In this document: positions 9,517-23,315 of the stretch, one piece after another
How the letters are laid out: each line of letters begins with the position of its first letter
Numbering within the stretch: position 1 is the stretch's first letter
Assembly: GCF_022581195.2 (NCBI RefSeq)
Contig: NC_061467.1
Coordinates: 5,642,001-5,706,000 of the forward strand
Reading direction: 5' to 3'
From: Helicoverpa zea
Lineage: Eukaryota; Arthropoda; Insecta; Lepidoptera; Noctuidae
Length of the DNA stretch: 64,000 bases
The notes under the pieces: generated by a model
Database searches by the model: none
What the model saw: the letters and a program-made list of their open reading frames with translations, nothing else
Told to the model about the DNA's origin: nothing
Made by a program: the position numbers and the translations under genes

Positions 9517-10370
9517 TTAAAAAATATATAGGTTGCTAGTTGGAATTACTTTTTCTATGAAAAGATGAGAGATGAGTGTTTCGAAGAATATTTTAATTTG
9601 CGTAGTTGCATTTAAGCACTCTTAACTTTTTACGTTAAAACTGTTGAAGTGGTGTAATTGGGGCTTAAACTATATTCTGAGAATGGTTGAATATACTTTT
9701 TATATGGATTTACAGATTTTCTGGAAAACTAGCTACTAGCAAGTTTAAAATAATTTTATATACTGAATTTAATAAATTCTGTGTACAAATTAGTTCGCTC
9801 TCCGAAAAAGTAATATGAATGAATTTTCAAAGCTATTTCAGGATTTAGCTTTTTATGCAATAGGCATTATCATTCTTTCTTTTTTCTTCGCACTATTTTA
9901 AATTATTGAAAACCGCTCTATTTCGAGGAAGATCACTATGTTACACTTTATTTATTTCTAGGTATATTCGTCTACATAAAAAATACCTAATGTAAGTAAC
10001 TAGTGTAAGTACGAAAAAAGATTTTATGATCCGCGATGATCGATAGAGTACCTTACACACACACGCACATAGTCACACAAACATCAGTAAACCTATATGT
10101 GTATTTACAAACGAACGGCAACAGATATGTTACAACGAACAATGTTTTGTTTTGATGTGTACATATGAGGGATATAAACGTTACTTTTTTCCTTATTTTT
10201 TATCATCCAACAAAAAATCCAATATATGTTTTATTTGTCGACAAACGGAAGAGTCCTTAGCTTTCTTTGGGAATGTCACCAGTGAATCGGTGGTACAGTC
10301 GCAAATAGTCGCGCCATTGGATTTTTATGTCGTAACTAAAGTGATCTGGGGGCTAAGGGGGCCATGTGCC
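9517..10370. other. Non-coding, no recognised feature
   Basis: AT-rich sequence with a short CA-rich run near 10055-10080. Nothing supported as a gene before 10371. Confidence 0.45.
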
Positions 10371-10405
10371 ATGACTGGTGTAACACGTAAGCCAGTCGAT
10401 TTGAT
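10371..10405 (+). CDS. Candidate short first coding exon (unknown protein)
   Basis: An ATG in good context (tgccATGactgg) opens MTGVTRKPVDL and runs into GTAAGTACC at 10406, a textbook 5' splice site. The 35 coding bases would leave a two-base overhang. The same frame is open upstream to 10152, so the exon could also be internal. The protein is not recognised and no partner exon was found. It could equally be a chance donor in an open frame. Confidence 0.22.
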
Positions 10406-10811
10406 GTAAGTACCTGTTCTCTTTCTTGTATCCGAAACAGCCGTGAAATGGAGTTGTACTGTGAAACCGTGTAGCGAGTAGCGACACAAAAAATAGTTTT
10501 AATGATATTGTCGCAACCATATAAGTGTGTATTCTATTACTTTTGATGATTTCTTACCTACTATATTACAAGGAAAAATGTCTTAATAAATAGTAATAAT
10601 AGTAAATAGACATTGATAAAGTTTTCCCTTTGCGTTTACAGTATAACGTGGTCCCAGTTGGCACCTGTCAATAGCTTTCGTCACGGTTGGTCTCAAGCTT
10701 GATTGTTTGAGAGCTGAGTCTAATTTTGAAAGCAAAACGGTATGATTAGGTAGGTGATTTGTGGGTTTCATGTGACAGTTAGTTTATTGTAAATCCTTAC
10801 TTATATTATTA
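10406..10811. other. Non-coding, no recognised feature
   Basis: No gene, RNA or repeat recognised. It would be intron if the exon ending at 10405 is real. Confidence 0.4.
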
Positions 10812-10957
10812 CCGTCTTACCACAAAAACTTTTAAACGTCAGTTTATGCCTTGTCTAAAAAAATGACAAATTATGACGTTGACATATGGTTCATTTTGGA
10901 GCCACATTTTTTTTAGACAAGTGTAAAACAGTGGTTAAAGTTTTTGTAGTAAGGCCA
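10812..10957. mobile_element. MITE, 146 bp, TA target
   Basis: The outer parts (cttaccacaaaaacttttaaac on the left, gttaaagtttttgtagtaag on the right) are near-perfect inverted repeats. Inside them 'ttgtctaaaaaaa' and 'tttttttagacaa' form a second nested pair. TA occurs on both sides (10810-10811, 10958-10959). The outermost bases have diverged, so the exact ends are uncertain by a few bases. Confidence 0.6.
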
Positions 10958-10982
10958 TAAATGTTTATAAGATAAACACAAA

Positions 10983-11217
10983 AACTACTGGACCGATTTT
11001 TAATATTCTTTCACTTTCACACGTTAATATATGGTATAAACGCGCTATATCTATTACTAGCCATTTTCCAGCGGTTTCACCCGCGTCCAGTGGGAGCTAC
11101 TGCCGGCACCGGGATAAAATATAGCCTATGTTACTCGCCGATAATATAGCTTTCTAATGGTGAAAGAATATTTAAAATACAACCAAACGAACAAAGTTTT
11201 CCTCTTTATAATATTAG
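10983..11217 (-). repeat. Rearranged copies of the interspersed repeat, partly inverted
   Basis: 11056-11217 is the family seen at 6700 and 9285 in reverse orientation: 'actagccattttccagcggtttcacc' through 'gttttcctctttataatatt'. Directly to its left, 10983-11035 carries 'actactggaccgatttttaa' and 'ttctttcactttcac' from the same family in forward orientation. Two fragments therefore lie head to head. Confidence 0.65.
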
Positions 11218-14200
11218 TATAGGCGATCGCGTATCATCAAAATCTATCCAGTAATTTAAGCGAGAAAATACATACCTACTCACATCATCACAACCACGTC
11301 TACAATATTAGTAGAATATTCCTAGATCTAAACCAATTAAGATAACTAAACACTGAAATATGATCCCTGAATCCCGATACCGAAATTAGCTGCTCCTCCC
11401 TACATTAATTATAGGAATCTATAATTATAATTAACCGTATAATTTACATAGAAAACACAACACTGAGGTTAAAACAACTCGATGCTTATACCAAAGCAAC
11501 ATGTTGATGTTATAATGTTAGAGAACTTTGAAGGTTCATGTTCTGACTCGGAAATTAATATATTTACATACAAGAAGAGGTTACAGATTCTCATTTAGTT
11601 GGAGACGGGTTGTGTTGTGTTGTTAGCTGCCTTATGGCTGTAGGTAGGTAGTTATTTATGTTCTTGGAACTGTTTTCCAAAGAAGCTAATGCTAGTGGTA
11701 GGAGAAAATCTTATGTTTCCAGATTATCGACACATTTAGTGTATTTCATTCTTTATTATCTGTGTAAAAGCTTTAATAAATTGTATACAAAATGATACTT
11801 AAGTACGCATTTCATTAATGCCAAGGTTCTGTCCTACGTCAAAATACCATACCCAACATTGTCAATGTGATCATTAAACAGTGACAAATCTTCTTATACA
11901 GGAATAAATTAAGCCAGCAATAAACCACATTTTCCTCCGAGTACATTCCCACAATACGTCTTCGTTAATCCATGAGGAAGAAACGTCAAAAGCGACAGCA
12001 AAATACGGCGGTCATCACAATTCACGAAGCACTTAAGAAACATAATCCTCAAAACATCAGATCGTCGGACAACGGAACCCTCAAATTAAGTTAATTGCAA
12101 TTGTAATTGGCCAGCGCAGGGGACCGACCGACGTAAAAGGAAAATATTTATACTCTCTCCCTTCCTCGCTGAGATATTCGAGCACAGGCTGGTTACCTAA
12201 CTCTCAGATTATAACACAAATTGTTTCAATACCTCGTCCAAAATTATAGTACTCAACAAGTGTACCCAAACTGAGTTCCTAATTAGTTTCATTCCGTTAC
12301 CGAATTACCTGTAACATAAAAGTTTGCTAATGAACGTTACCGGCACATAATTAGCCAGGTTCACGAAATGTTTCACGAGACCGGCATTTTTTCACAGTTT
12401 TCAACCGAAATATGGTTTTCAGAGGTGCCAAAGTTTTTAGAATCCAAATAATAAAGTCTTGTTTGGAGTTTGGACAAACAGCATAATAGGGACTAAAGTT
12501 ACAATAGAGTTGGTGACGCATGATTTGGCAAGTTGTTCCCCTTCCTACTGCTAACACGTCTGTTTCGTAGACAATAGCATCGTAAATTAAAACAACAAAG
12601 CCAATAACAGTAACTTAAGAAGCTATAGGGAAAGCCACAAAACGTGTTTTGTTTCAATTTTATTTTTCAAAGCGAACAATTGGCGCCAGCTCAATTAGTA
12701 TAATCTAATTAAACAGGAATGGCGTCGGACTGTTTGAAATAAAAGAAAAATATTATCATTCGCTCCGAGAAGCCTCTACAAGATTGTCACCGAGTTAATA
12801 GGCTATTCTGAGCCATTTCCACGGTTTATTCAAAGGGTTGGACAGTTTTATTCGCTTCGTTAACGGAACTGGAATGACAAGTCTGTATTTATTTTATTTT
12901 TTATTCCATTATATCCGCTGAAAGCACTTAAATAAGCCCTTTTTGAATTGGAAGCGAGTTGAACGTGTACGCTTTATTTGTTTACGTGATGCAGACATCT
13001 CTTATTTACGTAAATGGCTTTTGAATTCATCGCACTAATTAGACTGGTGATGACGCTCTAAACACTTAATGAGTTTATAAACTCAAGTTGAACACTAAAG
13101 ATGCAAATTACAACACTGAAATACTCAAAGAGAGTACTGATGAATATTAATAAGAAGTATAAATGAGATATTCCCACTAATTATTACGAGGAAACTTGTC
13201 TTTAGTAATGATACACGGAACTGTTTTATTAGAAATCCTAATTATCGTTCTGATTCATAATTTATATTAATAAGCTATTTAGCAAGCAACCAATATGTAA
13301 GTTTCAAAGATATGCAGGTTTATGTAGCTTTTATCATTTATATATTTAGATTACATAATTAAAAGGTGTTAAGCAATTAAGACATATAAATGAGTCAATG
13401 TACACAATACAACACAGTCAATATCTTTTTATTTCTCTTAGCTACTTGTAAACGTCCTTTGAAATAGCCATACATACATTGTTTACTTTTCTCTTCAATA
13501 AACTAAACAACTATTTCCATTCTCGTATCACTACGAAGAAAATGCAGAAGTAACGTTAGCAAATAAATTATTCCAACTTATCTAAACATGAATAAACAGC
13601 AATAATTCAGCAATCACTGGTTCGTCAGTCAGGTAATCTCCCAAAGTATGGCTCCCGAAATCCCTCACATTCCCTCCTAAAATATGAAGATACGATCGTT
13701 GTAATATCCGGACCCACATCTTAATATCCTGTTACATCTATCAGCCACTTAGACTCCAACTTGGGCTTACTTAATTCAGATTACTTGTCAACCAAAACTT
13801 GAGTGTTTGTTCAAGGTTAAGAAATTATTGAAAGGGTCTTGTGACATTCTTGAAGGACCTGTAAGTTAATAGGTAGGTAAATACGTCTTATTAGTGCTAG
13901 TGGTAGTTTGTAGTTTCATTGAAATCTTGTAGGGGTGCCTTTACGGACATGTAAAAAATTATAATATACTTGACTACTACTACTTTATCATTTGAAGTCT
14001 ATAATAGCAAAAATGTTCTATCAACGACTAGAACCACATGATTACGATTTTAAAAGTTTGCAGAAAAGAAAAACTAAGCTTTTGGAGCTTTTGCAAACAA
14101 TTAATTTTATTATAAAAAAAGTCTATAAGTAAATGTGCCAAGAAACCCGTGAACCGTGCTATTATCATCTGTCTCCCATGAGGAAAGTTATAACAATTTA

Positions 14201-17200
14201 CACCAAACACAGACTGTCTGAAAGGCCACGGCATTTGCTCACCCACACGTTTACAAATATTACTAAGAATGCCTTGAGCACTCTGTTGTACCTATTACAG
14301 GTAGAATCTCAGCTTATATTACAACGAATAAGAATAAACTGCCGCAGAAAGCTGAAAATATTTAGAATTATATTTGTAGGTTTTGTTAAAGCTGGATTAC
14401 GAGTGCCTACAGGTTTCATTTCTTAAGTAATAAAGAGATGGTGGTAATGTTTTGACTATTTTCATTTAGACTTTTGTGACATTCTTTCGGATAATTCAAG
14501 TTGGCTTAATTCAACTAAGTTTACAAACATTCTTCAAGCGATGATATTCAGGAATGCATTGAAGTTGATGTGCGCGTAAAGACTTTAAAATCCAGAGATC
14601 ATTGAAAAGTAAACACTAAACCCAACTTAAACAAATTCGCACACTTCGATCTCCTTGTAATTCAAGAACCCACACACACGAGCAATATTCCTCCGTACCT
14701 TCGATAGTAAGAACCGAGAGGGCACAAGACCCCGCCGGACCTTCATAACCGCGCCAATATTACATAAGGGGGTGTAAATTAGGGTCCCAAATACCTCTTT
14801 ATAGAGATTGCCTGTCCGTTTTGGGCGCAAGTCACGTAATAATACTGTGGTGGACCTAATCACCGAATACGTTGTATCGTGCGGTATTTACCGTAAGCAT
14901 TAGAACTCCCCTCGGATTCAGCTGCCGTTGTAATGACTGGCTCACATGCACTTTATTGCATCGATCGCGAAAATGCCGAGGTTTCAGCAGAATAAACACG
15001 AGATATAAATTCGTTAGTGTAGTGAAGGTTATCTCTAACATGTCCTCCGTATATGTCATCACTATTATAGGTACAATCAGTATTTTTATGTTTATTTATA
15101 GGTGGATGTATTCGATTGGAAGTTGGAAAAGACTCAGCTTCAACTTAATCAAAACGACGAACGCATTCGTAGCCATTCCGCCTAAAGTCAACGGCTAAAG
15201 GCTAGATCGGTTAACTGGGCAAGCTTGTTACTGAATCCGACAGCCACAGTCTTGATACGTTACTCGATACGACGTGCATCAGCCAGGATACATAGGATAC
15301 GTCTTTCAGAATACATTTTCGGCGAAAACCTCACATTCTAGCTTACCCAGTATACCTACACTATTCGAAACATCTATCCACTTCGCCATCGTTCTTTAAA
15401 GTAAAAAGAAAATTAGAGCCTGACAAAGAATACGGCAAATAGTCATTACTCACGTCACCCCCATTCTTTAAATCAATCAATAACACTGCTATTACCACAC
15501 TAATGTAGACATATTCCTGACAAATAGCACGATGCAGACATACCGGCCCACCTGCCAGTTCCCACGCAACGTAAGCCGGCAATCATACAACAAAACATGA
15601 CAACCTAAACGCTATATAAAATAAAAACACTGATAATAGAAAACGTTCTTATTTCACTCTATTTTTCTTAGTTTTTCTTCGCTTATCAAGTTCTGTGAGC
15701 ATTTGAGAGCTGTCCGTTACACCGCACAGGATAATAAGCTCTATGAAAGAAATATAATTATACAATCTTTTGTTTCTCATTGTGCGGACTTCAGAGAAAA
15801 TACAGATGGAGGAAAATGAAATCCAAGTAAGGCGCTCAGGTTGCAATTATCCAGGAAAAGTGATTATAACTTAAGAAAGGAAATCTTGTTTAATAATTGA
15901 AAAAGATGTGCTTAATCGAGTTAAGATAAGTAGTGTTTCATTAAATGACGAACATCTGTAGGTACTATGTCCAGCTGAATGAAACATTTTTATTTAACTC
16001 GCAAAAAGCATCAAAATGCTATTCCCTAACAACTGCAGTTGAAACTCGATGAGTTGCCAAAATAAATCAATTTAAACTGTAGTTCTCACTTAGGACTCGT
16101 GTCTAATCACATTTTGCAATCCCCTTGATAACATCTGCGCAAAAAATCGCTACTAATGATTTCTTTGCGTACCCTTGATACCATTACAGTGGGGTGTGAC
16201 ACGCAGCCAAGTCGCGTGTCAGTTGACGGATGGGCTGAGCAATAGATTAATGGAAGAGAGCACATACCATAGACGCGTGCAGCCGAAACGGATTTCTGTC
16301 AAAACTGTCACTAACACGTGCCTAAGATGCCGTTTTCACGCCTTTTCTAACTTATGTTCTAGTTTATTGCGCACCATTCGTTCTTTTTGATGATTATTTT
16401 TTAGATCGCTTCTATTGTAGTAGATGGCTTATTGTAATCCCTTCAGTTACAGTTGCTCATTTGATATAATTAATTTTTTATAAGAAAAATGGTTTTGCAG
16501 TTACCATTCCATTAAACATAACACAATCAATCAATCTTATTGAACTCAGTAACTTACCATATCCAAAGCACATGCGGAGGTAAGGTTTATTGCTCCAATT
16601 TTGTCTCTATTCTACAAACTGTAGGTAAAAATTCTCAGTCTATTCCGATCACTGGATTACAACCCGTTATTTAAAATACCTGTCATTCGCCATAAAAGTT
16701 GGACAGGTTTATATTTTAGAACCCAAAGCCGGCCTAAGCTGGAACACCGAATAAATAGCTCAATTTATCTTTTTTTGGCAACGGTACAGGCCTTCGGTCT
16801 ATTCGTATCTGACTATAATATATTTTGCTGTCTAAACCCCAAAAATAAAAGTTTTAGATTCCGCTACTAAACTGTGTATGGTGTAAATCAAACTTGTAAA
16901 TCAAATATGACAAAGAAATCATAAGAGACTAAAGTGGATCTAGGATATGGATATAGCAGGAGTAAATTCAGATTTATAGACAATGTTATGCATATAAACC
17001 TGTCAATATTAAATTATTTCTTACACAAATAATAAACTGCTTAACCATTTCAAATCCCGTTAATTTTCGATTACTCCAGGTGGCTATAATCCTATCTCTA
17101 CCTATAAACAAAATTTTCCCTCAAATAGATTTTCCCGAAATAACCTAGACTATTCTCAATTAAAATCACGAACACTGAAGCGTGCCATTCCAGTACAAAT

Positions 17201-18163
17201 AACAAAACAGCAATTCCACTCCTTTGTGGTAAACATAATTCAATTCTTGCAGTCAGCATTGTGTAGTGGCCAGTTTTTCTTATTTCCCGGAGTCCAGACC
17301 ACAGACTATACGAGCGAGGGACCGTCGTTGTCAGGCGGTCATTTATAACGCCTCTATTCAGTCGATCCATCCATCTATCAGGCACATTGTTCCTCTGTAC
17401 TTGAGGACCTCTATTAAGTGACACTGGACGAATAAATTCTATTATTGTGATGCTGAAGCTGATTTACTAATCTAAGTATTCGTTTCTGCTTTCAGGCAAC
17501 AAAAGTTCTAACTTCTTTCCTATTAGTACGAACTACTTTTGATTCGGAAGAGAGGCATATTTAGGCTTCGAAGAAGAAGGCGCTTCAGACTAAACAGTTG
17601 GAGATAGTCTTCATTATACATTCCTTTCTGTTTTATTATTTCAACGAAAAACACGTCAATTTTAAATTTAATATTGGGGCTGTACTCCAAAAGGGCAAAA
17701 TAAGCTTTGGCCCTCATACTATATATCGGTGTTTACCGTTCTGTCTGCTTACCCTAAACAGCAATGCACATAGACACATCTTGTGACAAGCATAGAAACT
17801 AGTTGGAACGCCCATTCGCACTTTCACCAACACAGCCCCGGGCTTTGTAGTGTCGTATAAATCCGATAGATGGCAGCTAAGCAAAAATAGTTCCTTACTT
17901 AACCTATAGGTGGCAGCACCTACATTTATTTAAGGGCATACATACAGTACCTTTCAGCAGGTATACACTGTAGTACAAGATTGATTTGAAATTAGTTTTC
18001 AGAACTTTTAAGATCAATATAATGTTTATTAATAACTTATTATTAATTCTAATCGCTTTAAACTATGGATAAAAAATGTAGTCCTCATTACGCTCACGCA
18101 TCACTGTCAGCCCAAACACAATAAGGCCACAATCTAAAACCAACATTCACAATCACACAAGAA
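11218..18163. other. Long non-coding stretch, no supported gene
   Basis: About 6.9 kb with no gene I can support. Around 14630-15360 the GC content rises and frames are open on both strands (a minus-strand frame at 14627-14863, a plus-strand frame at 14872-15198), but no domain, splice pair or repeat family was recognised. A minus-strand frame at 15361-15582 ends in a GTGAGT-type donor without a convincing partner. The rest is AT-rich and looks intronic or intergenic. Confidence 0.4.
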
Positions 18164-18370
18164 CTAAGCTAGAACTATCACCTGCTTGCCCTCCAGGTTC
18201 CCACGCATAGAAACAAACGGGTTACCTACAATAACTTGACGTAGGCTGACTACCTGTCTGATACCTGCGTTCTCGAGGAATGCTTTGACGTAACAACTGT
18301 TGTAAGACTGGGAGCCTGTTGGCACACCCACAGCATTCAGTACTACTGCTAGTCTAACGATTCGTGGCAT
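18164..18370 (-). CDS. Hypothetical 68-residue protein or first exon
   Basis: An ATG on the minus strand (aaatATGCC) opens a 68-codon frame that ends in TAG. Its GC content is clearly above the flanks. The N-terminus has a short hydrophobic stretch after an arginine (IVRLAVVLNAVGV, residues 4-16) that could act as a signal or anchor. The rest is polar with two isolated hydrophobic patches. GTATCA and GTAGTC donor-like sites near codons 36-40 mean the reading could also stop early by splicing. No family is recognised and no promoter is obvious. A frame of this length is only mildly unusual here, so it may be accidental. Confidence 0.25.
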   Translation of the reverse strand: MPRIVRLAVVLNAVGVPTGSQSYNSCYVKAFLENAGIRQVVSLRQVIVGNPFVSMRGNLEGKQVIVLA

Positions 18371-21300
18371 ATTTATTGGCCGTGATTGCGGTAAAGTTGC
18401 TGAGAGTGAGTCTGATTCTGTATTTGAAGTAGATAAAGATGATTATGAACTATTCGAACAGCCTGAATAAAACTTTCAAAAATAATAAGATTCTACAGAG
18501 TTCTTTTATATGTATTTATATGAATTGATTTATGTACCTGCAAAAAGAAAAGAAAAACAATCAACAACATATTAGCATTGTCATCTAAATCCCTTTAACC
18601 AGTGCTTGGAGCTGTGGTAAGTAATTAAACGCCAATCGGCTGTCGACATAAACCAGCAGATGCATCGGTGCCGGAATTATATCAATCTAACATGGCAGCT
18701 TGTAATGCAGGGAGCTTATTGGCACATCCACCTCATTTCACTATCAAATAGTACCTCTATGCAATCGAATTAACGCCCATTTTAAAACACTTTCAATTCA
18801 CAAATCCTTAAAACTAAGATGTCGTACATGATTAACACTAAGTTAGGCAAACCGCTTAACATTTCATACACTTGTACAATAAACGGTATTGCCAAACATA
18901 AGTTATATCTAAAGTAATATCGGCAGCTCGTGATTGAAATAGAAAGTACTAACGTATTGGTGTCTATTACAATACATACACACTTCATTTCATTAAATAT
19001 ATTACCCACTATTACATCTTTATCTGTCGTTATATCATTATACATATGAAAAGGCACCGCCTCCAGGCACCCATTACTGCTGATAAGTCTACACAATGAT
19101 GCAAAGGGGCCATGGATGACATATAGGAGAAACCGTGGAATACTGACACCAATCTCAGATAGCAACCTCTGATTTGACCCGCAGCATTCTTATAAGGAAT
19201 CCGCCCGTTAGTCACTCGCCATCGATTACGGTTGCCACAGACTACGTACAACCAATCTGCAACAGGCAACCTAGCCACGATTAGTTTGCATTATTCCAAA
19301 CTGTGACCTCAATCGTAATTGGAGTCGTGTATACTTCAAGTTCAATGAATTGGTATCAACCTTAGAAAATTTTATTGCGTGTGCAGCTATTTCGAAAATT
19401 GTTACATTTTATTGGTCTATTAAATAACCTATTAACCACTTTAATGGGTTAACGGACATTTGTATTTACGGTCATTTCAAAATCGACCTTTAGACGGACT
19501 TTATTCAAATCTATGCATAATCATAAAAGCTTTGCATGTTGCACGTTTTCACTTTTGGGCTCATTTTTGGCTTTCAATAACTTGAGTCATGTTCTTGAAT
19601 ATTTCTTCTTCATTAAATGCCTTACCTGCAACCGCAACTGCGTAAACAGAATTTAAGGCAAAAGTGTGTTAATAAATATCACTGTGAAGCGGAAAAAATT
19701 TGGCTATATGTTGTTGACAACCCTGACACAACTCCTAATCTCCATAAACGATATCGCTGAGAGGATTCAAAGGTACTCGTATCATTCAAAGTCGGCGAGC
19801 GAAGCTACGCGTGTTTGACTTATATCTGCGAATGTATCTAAAATAGAGAGTTAGACTCCGTAACAGTAAAGCACCGGTTTTTATGGCGCCAGTGTTCCCC
19901 TTGCAGACTAGTGAGGTGACTCACTAATTCTATGTCAATTTAACTGTACTCTTCGCTGAGTTTTATTTTACTCCACCAAACAAACAAACAATCGCTTCAT
20001 GAGACAGCACGGATGGCAAGTGGATATAAAAGTGCTCTAGAATATAATTCGCATTCCTTAAAAGTGAAATGTAATAAAAAGATTTTATTGTTTCTATGAT
20101 TGAGGTGATGTATGAGAAGTAGTCCAACAATGACAATTGAAAGAGAAGGCTCTTGTCAAAGACATAGATAGATACGAGTAACTTATTGCTGATGAACGGA
20201 AAGAGTTCAAGAGTTCACGTTTGCATAACATTATTGGTGATCACGTTACAGATATATTAGAGTCGTTCTTTAAGGTCCTAAACGATATCGAAATTGCACA
20301 CATGCGGCGTGATACACAATCCGCAATTTGTTAATGTCAATGTGCGGTTCTGGGCCATTGAACGGGTCAACTGAATGGCGGGCCCACGTCTGGATTCAAA
20401 GAGATCTGTTTTTAGGTTGGACAGATCAATCAACTTATTGCTTTTTATTTCGATATCGATTTGAAAGATAGTGAAAACCGGATATTTGACCCAATATGAC
20501 CTACAAAACCATAAATTGACATCAATTTCGAAATAGGCAATGAGTAAATGTGCAAGTGTTAGTTCAGCTGTTATTCGGTGGTAGGCTCCAAACTTTCAAT
20601 TTCCGTAGATTGTTTAATAACAAACGGAAAATGCATAAAATTATAATTAGTCACTGATTTGTCAAGTTTCTTCTTAGAAGAAGAAACAGATAAAAGAGAG
20701 AAACCCACAAAACATATTTGATCAAGTAAATATTTTGTCACCAGCGTTCATTATGAGATCTGATAAGCAAATAGAAGTGCAGGCGACAGTATAATTCATT
20801 ACATTGGTTATAATAATAGGTGCTGTGTCTCGAAACATCCAGTGAATGAGATTAGTCACTCGTTAGCTATGTGGGTTAGTATTTCTGCAATTTATGTCTC
20901 GACTGTTGACCTTTCACTTATCTCTAAGACAACCCCTTCGTTGTATGGTTTATTAATAAATGATTTATTATTAATAGTTAGGTTGCGACGTGTGGAGTGA
21001 ACGGCAGCCGATGACCAAGCCTCGCCAGGTTCGGCCTTCGTGTCAGCTGTCCCACCCACTCCTATTGAGTCACTCTCAACATCGCCCACTGTCTTAGACT
21101 AAGTTACTCCTGTCATTAGCATAATCTTTGTATTAACGTTAACGGCTTCCACGACCTTGATGCCTATATTAAAATATCTTATATTTTATCAATCAATGTC
21201 ATTTATTTGCACGTTCAACTCCACCTTATGTATTTAGTCTTTGTGACTTGGCTAATAGGGTCTGCGTTAGCATATATAACCGTTAATGTACAACATGCAT

Positions 21301-21786
21301 GTGTACAACGACTTCCTATTTTTTTTTGTGATTTAAAATACCTAAACATATTTCCAGCGAAGTGTACGATCTAATATGGAAGGCCATTTATTTGGCGACG
21401 CTTCAACGACATAAGTTATGATGTCAGTAGTCATGGCATGAATATTTGAGCGCCGCAACCGATTCTGAGTATTCGCAGGAGGAACATTTAGGAAATGTTT
21501 GCGATTCCTAACTTAAGGATGTACAGGTCAGATTCTTTGTCTTGAAAAGTAGCGCCATAGTTGCATATTTTTCTGAAGGCTGTGACTGTAACACAAACTA
21601 CTTCCTCGTGTGAACCAAAAAACGGCGTGGCCACACACCGTGACGCTCGCATTAGCATTAGCCAATAAGTGACAACTCACGTCGCACCTACAAAAGGGTG
21701 TTATATTGAACCAGATCTTGATAAGATACACCTGACTGGTAAGTATAAGTTGGTATGTATGTCATAACGAGTTGTTTGATGGCTGC
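18371..21786. other. Non-coding, no supported gene
   Basis: Open frames on the minus strand at 18782-19165 and 19030-19278 overlap each other and show no domain. A minus-strand frame at 20892-21089 has a coding-like, acidic N-terminal half (DVESDSIGVGGTADTKAEP) preceded by a possible acceptor (acttag), but no donor fits. Nothing else was recognised. Confidence 0.4.
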
Positions 21787-21923
21787 AGTTTATACAGTGG
21801 ATCCTGTCCGGTTTTACGACGTCCGGAGCATCAAGTCAACGGACGCAAGCGCGCAAGTGAAGCTCCAAAATTAGCCAGTGCGAATGCGGACCACGTGACC
21901 GACGCTGACGGTCCCGATGCCTG
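21787..21923 (+). other. Candidate 5' untranslated exon
   Basis: A locally GC-rich stretch starts near a cagtttatacagtgg initiator-like region and ends at GTGAGA (donor GT at 21924). An ATG at 21917-21919 lies seven bases before the splice site, so a start codon split from its body is possible. There is no supported downstream exon. Call based only on composition and donor. Confidence 0.22.
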
Positions 21924-23305
21924 GTGAGATAATAATTGCGTGTTTAGATGTGCTAAGGGGATAATACACACGTAAAACTCAATTCGTTGAAGCACTATGG
22001 CGTTTTTGTACTAAAAAGGATAATTGCTGTATCTCAAATGCATTTGAGCAATGAATGCGAATGGTCTTACGAAGCTTGAAGTTCAAGTTTAAAGGGGTCA
22101 AATGCCTACTCGCATTTTAACTACGCACAATTCTGTCTGGTAGAGAGATTTATCTTTGCTGATATGTCACAATATATCATATTCTCGAAGTCCTTGTACC
22201 TTAGAATGCAGAGGTGCGCCAAATACAATTTTAATAATGTCTAGGCCAAGACCTTTTCGGGCACAAGCGGCCCCCGTGTACGCTGTATGAGTCCTCATTT
22301 CGAGTCTTAGGTGCACAACACCGTCATTCATGAGTTCCTCGTGGCAGATTATTGTACATTGCCCCTTAGATAGGCGGGAGTGCGTGGTGCAGGAGGGGGC
22401 GGGGGGAGTATGCGCATGAGTCACAGCACAGTGGATTCCATGTCAATGTAGCGCCGTTGAACTTGCGATTATAATACACTTCGTCGCGCAACTTAATTGG
22501 TGCTACGGTTTTTTCTGAATGACTGAGATTAAATTGGTCCCAATTACAGCTTTGTGTTCAATTACTCCTTTATTACAGAGCGCGTAATGATTAAATAAAG
22601 GCAGTAATTGAATAAATTCGGCCAAGCCGCTACTTGCTGTGGACTTATGTATTTCGTGGACAGTAAAAGAATTACACTAAATTTTTTTAAGCCACAAGAG
22701 AAAATAGACACTACAGAAATTTTATGAGTCCCTCTATATATGGGTAACAGGCTTACGTTTTGAAGGTGTATTACGTCACAGTACCAATATGAATGCAAAA
22801 AACGTACAAGACAAGACAATCGGACACCGGCCAGTCTATCACTTGTCATAGTAATGAGAGGGTTCGCACGAACTGTTTTCTAATAAGGCGAGCATTACGA
22901 AACATCATTGATGTTATTCAACAATTAGGTGACAATTCGATGAGGTGAGATAACGAGACCGCGGCTGTAGCTGATGCTGTTTTCTCCGAAGCGTGACGGC
23001 CTGTCTTATTAACATTCTTGTCCGTACTGACACATACTCAGTGCGAACACGTCGATGAACAAGCGAAATCTGCCGATACTCGCCCACGCCTATCAATCAA
23101 AACAAACATACGATTTCCGCATGAATTTGGACTGCTAAATTATAATTATTATTACACAACTTAGCAAAACATAGAGGTTAAAAACTGGTTATAAATTCCA
23201 TGCCTATCATTTATTTCACCGAATAAATTTCTTCGTAATTGAAACGAAAGGCGTCTGTTATCTAATTGATAGTGTTAATTGACTCATCGCAGTCATAACA
23301 TAGAT
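21924..23305. other. Non-coding, no supported gene
   Basis: Nothing recognised apart from a purine-rich GC patch near 22375-22410 (gcaggagggggcggggggag) that lies in an otherwise unremarkable region. Confidence 0.4.
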
Positions 23306-23315
23306 ACATTTCAGT

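Noticed and set aside
18782..19278. Two overlapping minus-strand frames of 127 and 82 codons
   Set aside because: They overlap in different frames and neither shows a domain. The second has a coding-like start but no fitting splice donor.
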